DNA from: VRUE01 sp040508545
GTDB lineage: Bacteria; Actinomycetota; Thermoleophilia; Solirubrobacterales; 70-9
Direction: 5' to 3'
DNA: 10,015 nt
NCBI GenBank assembly: GCA_040508545.1
Contig: JBEVMR010000074.1
Coordinates: 1-10,015, forward strand
Shown here: positions 1 through 5,640 of the stretch, one piece after another
Position numbering within the stretch: the stretch's first letter is position 1
Layout: every line of letters begins with the position of its first letter
Program-made: the position numbers and the translations under genes
Notes under the pieces: model-generated
Told to the model about the DNA's origin: nothing
The model's database searches: none
What the model saw: only the letters and a program-made list of their open reading frames with translations

Positions 1-1
1 G

Positions 2-130
2 GCCAAAGCTCTCTCCGGCTGGATCGAGCGCTACAACTTCAGGCGACGACACGGCGCCATCGGCCATCAACCGCCGGTTCAGCGGCTACGGGAGCTCGCC
101 GGGAACAACGTGGCTGGCATCTACAGCTAG
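2..130 (+). CDS. IS481/IS3-type transposase, C-terminal tail (partial, cut by window start)
   Basis: Only the last 42 codons are in the window, read in frame from base 2 to a TAG at 128-130. The peptide contains W-I-E-R-Y-N, then R-R-R-H-G-A-I-G-H-Q-P-P, then R-L-R-E-L, and ends N-N-V-A-G-I-Y-S. This is the usual end of the DDE integrase core (rve) in IS481-like transposases: a W..YN..RPH..LG..PP..RL block followed by a short N-N-V/L-x-G tail. In the intact family the protein catalyses cut-and-paste or copy-out transposition. The catalytic D, D and E residues would lie upstream, so I cannot tell whether the copy is functional. No IS481-type terminal inverted repeat is evident after the stop, and the stop overlaps the convergent gene's stop by two bases. 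The copy may therefore be a relic or a domesticated end. It could also belong to a related IS3-type ORFB. Confidence 0.72.
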   Translation, partial: AKALSGWIERYNFRRRHGAIGHQPPVQRLRELAGNNVAGIYS

Positions 131-792
131 GGCGCCAGTTGGGCGTTGATCCCGCTGGTGGTGGCGCCAGCCGTGACTCCGACAGAGGTTGCTTTGATCG
201 GCGAGAATTTGTTGTTGTAGTACTCGAGTTCGTATTCCGGTTCGCCGTCGAATTCGACCTTGTAGGAGGAGCTCGTCGGCAGGCCGATCACGGTGTATGC
301 GCCCGTCGCGGTCGTTTCGGCACAGGAGATGATGTTGGTGCCGATAACGAACCCGCAGACGGTGACACCGTTGATTGGTTCAGCGGTCGCTTCATCGGTG
401 ACGGTGCCGGTGATGCGACCACCTACTGCAAGAGCTGCGTCGATACCGCTCGCGACGGATTCCCCAAGGATGTTCACTGCTTCGGCTTTTTCGAAGGTGG
501 ATTTGTCGTTGTAGTACTCCGTGATGTAGTTCAGGCCGGATTCGATGCCGTTGAATTCGACTTTGTAGGAGCCCGTTTCGAGCCCTGCGAGGCTGTATTC
601 CCCGTTGGCGTTGGTGGCTACGCAGCTTTCAGATGGCCCGTAGGCACAGACGTTGATCCCTTCGACCGGCGCTGCGCTGCCTGCGTCGGTCACGGTCCCT
701 TCGATCGTGCCCGCGGCCGCGAGCGCCGGCGTCAGCAGCAGGCATAGAGCGCCCACGACCGTTGCAGCGAATGCTGGTTTCGTCCTACTCAT
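127..792 (-). CDS. Secreted protein with two Carboxypeptidase-regulatory-like repeats
   Basis: Predicted 221-residue exported protein with no catalytic domain. Residues 1-27 form a signal peptide: basic start (M-S-R-T-K), hydrophobic core T11-A25, and likely cleavage around A25-A27. The rest is two tandem 97-residue repeats (28-124 and 125-221). Each opens G-x-I-x-G-T-V-T-D, has a V-C...S-C pair (C49/C57 and C146/C157, possibly disulfides), then G-x-Y-x-(V/L)-x-G-L, then S-Y-K-V-E-F. Each continues with an E-Y-Y-N-(D/N)-K element and ends S-G-I-(D/N)-A-x-L-A. This is the carboxypeptidase D regulatory / SdrD B-like beta-sandwich fold, probably for adhesion or surface display. I chose the ATG at 792 because GGGAGG lies five bases upstream and a signal peptide follows; an ATG at 870 would add 26 unrelated residues ahead of it. 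Base composition is lower in GC than neighbouring genes. The second repeat is complete to the last residue, so the convergent transposase has not truncated it. Confidence 0.85.
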   Translation of the reverse strand: MSRTKPAFAATVVGALCLLLTPALAAAGTIEGTVTDAGSAAPVEGINVCAYGPSESCVATNANGEYSLAGLETGSYKVEFNGIESGLNYITEYYNDKSTFEKAEAVNILGESVASGIDAALAVGGRITGTVTDEATAEPINGVTVCGFVIGTNIISCAETTATGAYTVIGLPTSSSYKVEFDGEPEYELEYYNNKFSPIKATSVGVTAGATTSGINAQLAP

Positions 793-797
793 TCTTG

Positions 798-803
798 CCT
801 CCC
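798..803 (-). promoter_or_regulatory. Ribosome binding site deciding the start of the repeat protein
   Basis: GGGAGG on the minus strand ends five bases before the ATG at 790-792. It selects that start over the upstream in-frame ATG at 870. The protein from this start begins directly with a good signal peptide. Confidence 0.7.
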
Positions 804-814
804 GTCGGATCAGC

Positions 815-829
815 TCATCAAAATGATGA
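815..829. repeat. Short perfect inverted repeat in the 5' leader of the repeat-protein gene
   Basis: TCATCA (815-820) and TGATGA (824-829) are exact inverted copies separated by AAA, 23 bases upstream of the ATG at 792. In the leader RNA they would form only a weak six-pair hairpin. As DNA the palindrome could be an operator half-site pair. A second small inverted repeat (CTGT-TTT-ACAG, about 850-860) lies slightly further upstream. Function is unknown, and chance is possible in this AT-richer stretch. Confidence 0.3.
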
Positions 830-915
830 CTAAATCCTGTATTGATCGACTGTTTTACAGCCAATACCAACGTAAACGCTGGGTATGTGGGAGTCGATGT
901 ATTTGGACGGCAGTA

Positions 916-1554
916 CTAGGCCGGAAGTGTGGCCCTGCCCCAGGCCAGCGGCTTGGTGATCGGCGGAGACTTGGGCAGCTCACCGCGCTCTACTGTGTCG
1001 AGGATCAGTGGCGAGGCCTCGATGCTTGCCACCGTGTCGCGGTTGCAACGACAGCCGTCGGCGAAGACGCGCCAGGGCGTCTCGAGGCGGTCCTGCCAGC
1101 GGGCGACGCTCGGGTCCTCGGCGCGGACGTGCTCCACGAAGAGCAGCTGCCCGCCGGGCTTCAGCACCCGCGCCGCCTCGGCCAGGGCGGTGTGGGGATC
1201 CGGCACGGTGCAGAGAACCAGGGTGAAGACCGCGGTGTCGAAGCTCGCATCCTCGAAGGGCAGGCTTTCCGCGCCGGCTTCGACCAGCTCCACTCTGGAC
1301 CCGGTCTCCGCGAGCTTCTGCCGCAGGCGCTTGGTCATGTGCGGATCGGGCTCGGCCATGACGACCTCGGCATCGGCTGGGAAGAGGCCCAGGTTGGCCC
1401 CCGTCCCCGCACCGATGTCGATCGTACGGCCCCGCGCTCCGGCGAGCACCTCGTGCCGGCGCTCGCGCAGGCCGGCCTCCTCGGTCCCCTTCAGCAGCGG
1501 GTCGTAGATCGCGGAGAAAACCCGCCCCCAGGTCGCGTCGTAGATCCGCCCCAT
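916..1554 (-). CDS. Class I SAM-dependent methyltransferase, METTL7-like
   Basis: A 212-residue cytoplasmic Rossmann-fold methyltransferase (Methyltransf_11 type). Motif I is T44-I-D-I-G-A-G-T-G-A-N54, the SAM-binding glycine loop. The acidic residue after beta-2 lies in A-E68-P-D-P. Motif II/III regions are F-D-T-A-V-F-T-L-V-L-C-T-V (about 105-117) and V-L-K-P-G-G (130-135), followed by F-V-E-H-V. The T-L-V-L-C-T-V, F-V-E-H-V and W-(9-12)-D-G-C-x-x-x-R-(D/E) blocks resemble, from memory, the animal METTL7/TMT1 thiol methyltransferases and their bacterial relatives. The animal N-terminal membrane anchor is absent. The substrate is not shown by the sequence; a small thiol, lipid or quinone is possible. 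The ATG is seven bases after the SDR stop with no clear Shine-Dalgarno, suggesting translational coupling. It is the last gene of the thiolase-SDR run. Confidence is high for the fold and low for the substrate. Confidence 0.88.
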   Translation of the reverse strand: MGRIYDATWGRVFSAIYDPLLKGTEEAGLRERRHEVLAGARGRTIDIGAGTGANLGLFPADAEVVMAEPDPHMTKRLRQKLAETGSRVELVEAGAESLPFEDASFDTAVFTLVLCTVPDPHTALAEAARVLKPGGQLLFVEHVRAEDPSVARWQDRLETPWRVFADGCRCNRDTVASIEASPLILDTVERGELPKSPPITKPLAWGRATLPA

Positions 1555-1561
1555 GCGCCGT

Positions 1562-2446
1562 TCAGGCGGCTTTTTGCGTTTCCGAGTGCGCTTGCTCTCC
1601 CTCGAGCCCCGGCTCGCTGTGGGCGGCGCGGTCCTCGTAGGCCTGGCGGGCGCCGTGGTCGACCTCGGTCATCAGCTTGTCGACCTTCATGAAGCGGCCC
1701 AGCGCCTCGCGCCAGGTCCGCGGCATCAGCGCGACGACCTTGAACATGCCGCCGTTGGCGCGCGGCACCCAGACGTCGAAGCGCGGCACTTCGAGCGCGT
1801 CGACGATCTCGTTTGCGACGTCCTCGGCCTCGACTGCTTTGATCATCTTCTGGCCGACGCCCGCGGTCAGCTCGGTGTTGACGACCGTCGGCATCACGCA
1901 GGCGATCTCGATGTTGGTCTCGCGCAGCTCGGCCCGCACCGCCTCGCTGATCCCAACGACGGCGTGCTTGGTGCCCGAGTAGGTGGCGATGCCCGGAAAG
2001 CCGCCTTTGCCGGCCTGTGAGGCGAGGTTGACGATGTGGCCGGAGTTGCGCGGCCGCATCCGCTCGATCGCCAGCTGCATGCCCGTGATCACGCCGAAGA
2101 CGTTGATGTCGAGCTGGCGGCGAACGGAGTCCGCCGACTCCTCTGCGAACGGGGTGACAGGCATGATCCCGGCGTTGTTGACGACGACGTCGAGCGGCCC
2201 GAGCTGGCGCTCGGTCTCGTCGAGGAAGGCGGCGAAGGAGTCGCGGTCGGTGACGTCGAGCGCGACGGCGATCGTGCCGCCGCCCAGCTCCGCTGCCGTT
2301 TGCTCGGCGAGCACCAGGTCGAGGTCGCCGATCGCTACCCGGCAGCCCTTGCGGACCAGCGCCGTCGCCGTCGCCTTGCCGATCCCCCGGGCGCCCCCGG
2401 TGATCGCCACGACCTTGCCGCTGAGTGAGCGTCGATCCTTCGCCAT
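1562..2446 (-). CDS. Short-chain dehydrogenase/reductase (classical SDR)
   Basis: A 294-residue NAD(P)-dependent oxidoreductase acting on an alcohol/carbonyl pair. Cofactor loop T16-G-G-A-R-G-I-G23 follows beta-1. D41 at the end of beta-2 (A-I-G-D-L-D) favours NAD(H) over NADP(H). N90-N-A-G93 is the structural motif. The catalytic tetrad is N115, S143, Y156 and K160 (Y-S-G-T-K). A C-terminal extension of about 40 residues after the core (M-P-R-T-W-R-E onward) ends in a polar, acidic tail. This is longer than the common 250-residue SDR and resembles SDRs near the retinol/17-beta-hydroxysteroid dehydrogenase branch (my recollection, not a search). The start is ATG at 2446, preceded by a strong GGAGGAGG. 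It lies 24 bases after the thiolase stop and seven before the methyltransferase start. In context it may supply or consume the 3-keto substrate of the thiolase, or act on a lipophilic alcohol. This role is inference. Confidence 0.92.
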   Translation of the reverse strand: MAKDRRSLSGKVVAITGGARGIGKATATALVRKGCRVAIGDLDLVLAEQTAAELGGGTIAVALDVTDRDSFAAFLDETERQLGPLDVVVNNAGIMPVTPFAEESADSVRRQLDINVFGVITGMQLAIERMRPRNSGHIVNLASQAGKGGFPGIATYSGTKHAVVGISEAVRAELRETNIEIACVMPTVVNTELTAGVGQKMIKAVEAEDVANEIVDALEVPRFDVWVPRANGGMFKVVALMPRTWREALGRFMKVDKLMTEVDHGARQAYEDRAAHSEPGLEGEQAHSETQKAA

Positions 2447-2470
2447 GGTGCCCTCCTCCTCCGGCGACCC

Positions 2471-3664
2471 CTAGGCCGCCGGCTTGTAGACGGTGACCAC
2501 GGCGGCGCCGCCGAGGCCGATGTTGTGCTGCAGGGCGGTCTTGGCGCCCTCTACCTGTCGCTTGTCGGCTTCCCCGCGCAGCTGCCAGGTCAGCTCAGAG
2601 CACTGCGCCAACCCGGTCGCGCCCAGCGGGTGGCCCTTGGAGATCAAGCCGCCGGAGGGGTTGACGACGACCTTGCCGCCGTAGGTGGTCGCCTCTTCCT
2701 CGACCAGCTTGTGCCCCTCGCCCTCGGCCGCGAAGCCGAGCGCTTCGTAGGTGATGAGCTCGTTGGCGCTGAAGCAGTCGTGCAGCTCGCAGACGTCGAC
2801 CTCGTCGGCGCTGATGCCGGCCTCGGCGTAGGCCTGCTCGGCCGCGGTCTTCGACATGTCGGAGCCGACGATCTTCATGCAGTCGGTGTCCTCGGCGAAG
2901 GTCGAGCTGAGGTCGGTGATCATCGACTGACCGGCGATCTCGATCGCCTGGCCGCCGAGGCCGTGCTCTTCGACATAGCGCTCGGAGGCGACAATCGCGC
3001 AGGCCGAGCCGTCGGAGGTCGGCGAGCACTGCAGCTTGGTCAGCGGGTCGTGGATCATCTTCGCCGCCTTGATCTCCTCGAGGCTGTAGACGTCCTGGAA
3101 CTGGGCGTAGGGATTGTTGACCGAGTGCTTGTGGTTCTTCCAGCCGATCCAGGCGTAGTGATCGGGGTTGGAGCCGTACTTCTCCATGTGGTCGCGGCCC
3201 GCGTTGCCGAACATCTGCGGCGCCGGCGGCGACTGCTCGGGATCGCGGATCTCGAACATCTTCATCGCGTGCTTGTCGAGCGCGTTGGTGCGGTCGGTGT
3301 ACTTGACGCCGAGCGACCCCTTCTCCATTTTCTCGAAGCCGATCGCCATCGCGCAATCGACCAGGCCGCCCTTGACGGCCTGGCGGGCGAGGAACAGCGC
3401 CGAGGAGCCGGTCGAGCAGTTGTTGTTGACGTTGACGACCGGAATCCCGGTGAGGCCGAGCTGATAGAGCGCCCGCTGGCCGTAGGTGGAGTCGCCATAG
3501 CAGTAGCCGGCGAAGGCCTGCTCGACGTCCGTGTAGGGAATGCCGGCGTCGGCGAGGGCCTTCTCCCCCGCCTCCTTGGCCCAGTCCGGGTAGTCGCCCT
3601 CCTTCGTGCCCGGCTTCTCGAACTTGGTCATCCCGACCCCGATCACGTACGTGCGGTTGCTCAA
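2471..3664 (-). CDS. SCPx/SCP2-type thiolase (acetyl-CoA acyltransferase, lipid-transfer family)
   Basis: A 397-residue thiolase-superfamily enzyme. It would cleave 3-ketoacyl-CoA with CoA to acetyl- or propionyl-CoA plus a shortened acyl-CoA, or run in reverse. The nucleophilic cysteine is C83 in N-N-N-C-S-T-G-S. The C-terminal half has H295-D-C-F and G344-H-P-L-G-A-T-G351, and ends in the Q-H-N-I-G-L-G-G block. Several blocks match, from memory, the thiolase half of animal SCPx almost word for word: N-H-K-H-S-V-N-N-P-Y, L-Q-C-x-P-T-S-D-G, and N-P-S-G-G-L-I-S-K-G-H-P. The SCP2 sterol-carrier half is absent. The catalytic Cys is kept and no DUF35 partner is adjacent, unlike Ltp2-type retro-aldolases, so true thiolase activity is likelier. 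I chose the TTG at 3664 because AGGAG lies six bases upstream and the product starts M-S-N-R-T-Y-V-I-G-V-G-M. The alternative start at 3718 adds 18 low-complexity residues and would nearly touch the FUSC stop. Confidence 0.9.
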   Translation of the reverse strand: MSNRTYVIGVGMTKFEKPGTKEGDYPDWAKEAGEKALADAGIPYTDVEQAFAGYCYGDSTYGQRALYQLGLTGIPVVNVNNNCSTGSSALFLARQAVKGGLVDCAMAIGFEKMEKGSLGVKYTDRTNALDKHAMKMFEIRDPEQSPPAPQMFGNAGRDHMEKYGSNPDHYAWIGWKNHKHSVNNPYAQFQDVYSLEEIKAAKMIHDPLTKLQCSPTSDGSACAIVASERYVEEHGLGGQAIEIAGQSMITDLSSTFAEDTDCMKIVGSDMSKTAAEQAYAEAGISADEVDVCELHDCFSANELITYEALGFAAEGEGHKLVEEEATTYGGKVVVNPSGGLISKGHPLGATGLAQCSELTWQLRGEADKRQVEGAKTALQHNIGLGGAAVVTVYKPAA

Positions 3665-3670
3665 AGTCTG

Positions 3671-3675
3671 CTCCT
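3671..3675 (-). promoter_or_regulatory. Ribosome binding site deciding a TTG start for the thiolase
   Basis: AGGAG on the minus strand sits six bases before the TTG at 3662-3664. It supports that codon as the start rather than the in-frame codon at 3718, which has no comparable site. The intergenic gap to the FUSC stop becomes 59 bases. Confidence 0.7.
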
Positions 3676-3723
3676 GTGGTCCTGCCGCGGGCGCGCGACG
3701 ATTTGGCTGGCTGGCCAAGAAAT

Positions 3724-4668
3724 CTACCGGGCGGCAGCTTCCGGCGGGGAGAGAGTGTCGTCGGGCCGTTCCCCCTCCCCCCTTCCCGGGTTCGACCAGA
3801 GCAGAAATGCCAGGGCAGAGATCGCGATGCCGATCGCGGTCCCGTAGGCGCGCTGGCCGGCTGCCTCCAGGGCGGGCTCGCCCAGGGTGTCGGCGAGCAG
3901 CACCGCGTAGGTGGTGATCCCGGTGGTGAAGATCGCGTACTGGACGGTCAGCGTGCCGTAGGCGACGGCGGTGGCCATGGTCAGGGCGACCGCCAGGGCG
4001 ATGCCGTCGTCCTCGAGCCAGAAGGAGAGCGCAGTGGCGATCACCAGCCCGATCGCCGTGCCCGCGGCGCGCAGGACCAGCCGCTGGTTGGTCTCGCCCG
4101 CTTCCGGCCGCAGCACGAAGAGGATCGTCAGCGGGATCCAGAAACCGTGCTGGTGCAGGTCGAGGAGCCAGTAGGCGGCGACGCCGGCCGCCATCGCCGT
4201 GCCGAACCTGAGGGCGTGCCGGGCCGCGGTCGAGTCGAGGGTGAAGTTGGCCGAGAGGTTGCGCCTGGCCGCGCCGACATCCCAGCGGTTCTCCCCCTTC
4301 TCGGCGCCTCGGTCGCCGGCAGCGTAGACCGCGAGCGAGAAGGCGACCTGGAGCACGCCGCCGAGGCCGGCGAACAGCAGCGCCTCTGGCGCGTGGGAGA
4401 TCGGGATCTCCAGGCCCTGGGAGATCAGCAGCGAGAGGGCGACGGTGAGGCCGGCGATCGCGAGGCGCGGCGAGACCGCGAAGCCGTAGCCGGCAATTGC
4501 GCCGACGACGGCCATCGTCGGCACGGCCAGCGCAGGCGAGTGCCCGGTGAAGGCGCCGAGCGCGGCCGCAAGCGCGACTAGCGGCGTCACCGCCGCCTGC
4601 CAGCCGGCGCGGGTCCGCGCCGGCGCGTCCAGTGCCGCGAAGCCGACGAAGAGCGCCCCGGTGGCCAC
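3724..4668 (-). CDS. FUSC-family (fusaric acid resistance/aromatic efflux-like) integral membrane protein; N-terminus probably longer
   Basis: At least 314 residues of inner-membrane protein with two bundles of hydrophobic helices. The first covers about residues 1-15, 25-42, 46-65, 69-83 and 95-117. A charged linker (118-150) follows, then a second bundle that carries the FUSC signature (about 172-205): F-W-I-P-L-T-I-L-F-V-L-R-P, then R-L-V-L-R-A-A-G-T-A-I-G. The family includes AaeB/YccS-like proteins proposed to export aromatic acids; the substrate here is not shown. The only conventional start is GTG at 4668, but the same frame stays open upstream. Bases 4696-4755 there encode a plausible extra helix (A-L-R-R-G-A-L-V-A-L-P-V-G), matching the first helix expected in the family. 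No ATG, GTG or TTG was found in frame between 4669 and about 4830, so the true start is unresolved. The ORF precedes the thiolase and may be the first gene of the operon. Confidence 0.78.
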   Translation of the reverse strand: MATGALFVGFAALDAPARTRAGWQAAVTPLVALAAALGAFTGHSPALAVPTMAVVGAIAGYGFAVSPRLAIAGLTVALSLLISQGLEIPISHAPEALLFAGLGGVLQVAFSLAVYAAGDRGAEKGENRWDVGAARRNLSANFTLDSTAARHALRFGTAMAAGVAAYWLLDLHQHGFWIPLTILFVLRPEAGETNQRLVLRAAGTAIGLVIATALSFWLEDDGIALAVALTMATAVAYGTLTVQYAIFTTGITTYAVLLADTLGEPALEAAGQRAYGTAIGIAISALAFLLWSNPGRGEGERPDDTLSPPEAAAR

Positions 4669-4832
4669 CGCCCCCCTGCTCGAGGTGTCGAAGCCCAGCT
4701 CGTAGAGCAGCGCCGCGCCAACCGGAAGCGCGACCAGGGCGCCGCGACGCAGCGCCGGGCCGGGCGCGGTCGGGCCGATTGCGAGGAGCGAGGACGCTTT
4801 CAGGAGCCGCAGTCTAAGTACCCTGGGGGGTC

Positions 4833-5594
4833 GTGATCCTCGCCGAGCTGAGCACCGACCCGACCGCCGGGGTCGGCATCTTCGCCGCCCTCGCCGCGGG
4901 CATCGTCTCCTTCCTCTCTCCCTGCGTCCTGCCGCTGGTTCCCGGCTACCTGTCGGCGGTCAGCGGCGTCTCGGCGTCTGAACTCGACAGCGCCGGCTGG
5001 CGCCGCGTGCTCGGGCCGAGCCTGCTCTTCGTCGCCAGCTTCTCGGCGATCTTCATCATCCTCGGGTTGACGGCGACCGGGCTCGGCTCCGCCTTGCAGG
5101 ACCACAAGGAGCTGCTGAGCAAGATCTCGGCGGCGCTGATCATCGCGATGGGCGTGCTCTTCGTCGCCTCGCTTTTCGTCACCCGCCTCAACCGCGAGTG
5201 GCACGTCGACGCGTTGCTCGACCGTGCCGGCAAGGGCGGCCCGATCGTGGCCGGCGCCGCCTTCGCGATCGCCTGGACCCCGTGCATCGGCCCCACCCTC
5301 GGCGCGATCCTCTCCGCCGCCTCGCTCTCCGGCTCGGCCGCCCGCGGCGCCTTCCTGCTCGCCGTCTACTCGGCCGGCCTGGCGATCCCCTTCCTGCTCA
5401 CCGCGGTCGCCTTCTCCCGCATGACCACCGCCTTCGCCGTAGTCAAGCGCCACTACCAGGCGATAGTCGCCACCGGCGGCCTGATCCTGATCGCGATGGG
5501 AGTGCTGATCTGGACCGACCAGCTGACCCAGCTCAACATCGAGGCCCAGCGCTTGCTCAGCGAACTCGGCCTAGATTTCTGGAATTCCGTCTGA
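4833..5594 (+). CDS. ccdA: CcdA/DsbD-type thiol-disulfide transmembrane carrier (cytochrome c biogenesis protein)
   Basis: A 253-residue polytopic membrane protein of the DsbD transmembrane-domain family. It passes electrons from cytoplasmic thioredoxin across the membrane to extracytoplasmic thiol proteins, typically the apocytochrome c reductant ResA/CcsX. The paired redox cysteines are C31 in F-L-S-P-C-V-L-P-L-V-P-G-Y and C151 in W-T-P-C-I-G-P-T-L-G. These are the two signature blocks of CcdA, at the starts of TM1 and TM4. Six hydrophobic segments can be read (about 14-42, 59-88, 98-117, 137-160, 172-195 and 209-227). Length is normal for stand-alone CcdA. The start is GTG at 4833, preceded by a G-rich run (GGGGGG) two bases upstream; no better start is nearby. 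ResA, ResB/Ccs1 and CcsA are not adjacent, so its exact partner is unknown. It is transcribed away from the FUSC operon and ends at a strong hairpin. Confidence 0.92.
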   Translation: MILAELSTDPTAGVGIFAALAAGIVSFLSPCVLPLVPGYLSAVSGVSASELDSAGWRRVLGPSLLFVASFSAIFIILGLTATGLGSALQDHKELLSKISAALIIAMGVLFVASLFVTRLNREWHVDALLDRAGKGGPIVAGAAFAIAWTPCIGPTLGAILSAASLSGSAARGAFLLAVYSAGLAIPFLLTAVAFSRMTTAFAVVKRHYQAIVATGGLILIAMGVLIWTDQLTQLNIEAQRLLSELGLDFWNSV

Positions 5595-5596
5595 CG

Positions 5597-5635
5597 AACT
5601 GCAGTAGACGTCGCTATGCGGTGTCGAATGCAGTT
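5597..5635. terminator. Bidirectional terminator-like hairpin between convergent genes
   Basis: The 46-base gap between the two convergent stops is almost filled by one long interrupted stem. The outer arms are AACTGCA (5597-5603) and TGCAGTT (5629-5635). A three-by-three internal loop follows. The inner arms are GACGTCGC (5607-5614) and GCGGTGTC (5618-5625), with two G-U wobbles, closing on a TAT triloop. There is no good U-tract on either strand, which is common for actinobacterial terminators. The position fits shared termination of ccdA and the 5641-5943 gene. Confidence 0.55.
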
Positions 5636-5640
5636 TCGGA

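Noticed and set aside
131..170. Repeated GGCGCCAG (131-138 and 163-170) as a possible IS end or target duplication
   Set aside because: The eight-base unit is a GC-rich palindrome plus two bases, both copies lie within the coding end of the repeat protein, and no matching copy can be checked on the other side of the element.
139..747. A 202-codon plus-strand frame opposite the repeat-protein gene
   Set aside because: Its translation is V/G/F/D-rich without motifs. The opposite strand has a signal peptide, a good ribosome site and two matching repeats.
844..878. Promoter for the repeat-protein gene (minus-strand TTGGCT, 17 bases, TACAGG)
   Set aside because: The -10 matches the consensus at only three of six positions. 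Spacing alone is not enough in an AT-richer stretch where such pairs arise by chance.
2525..3847. A 440-codon plus-strand frame opposite the thiolase
   Set aside because: It lies antisense to a clear thiolase. Its composition is skewed to L, V, A, G and R, with no recognisable domain and no ribosome site.
4800..5453. A 217-codon minus-strand frame opposite ccdA that could have been the start of the FUSC gene
   Set aside because: It is in a different frame from FUSC and stops at 4800. Its product is low-complexity G/E/D/R typical of a shadow frame.
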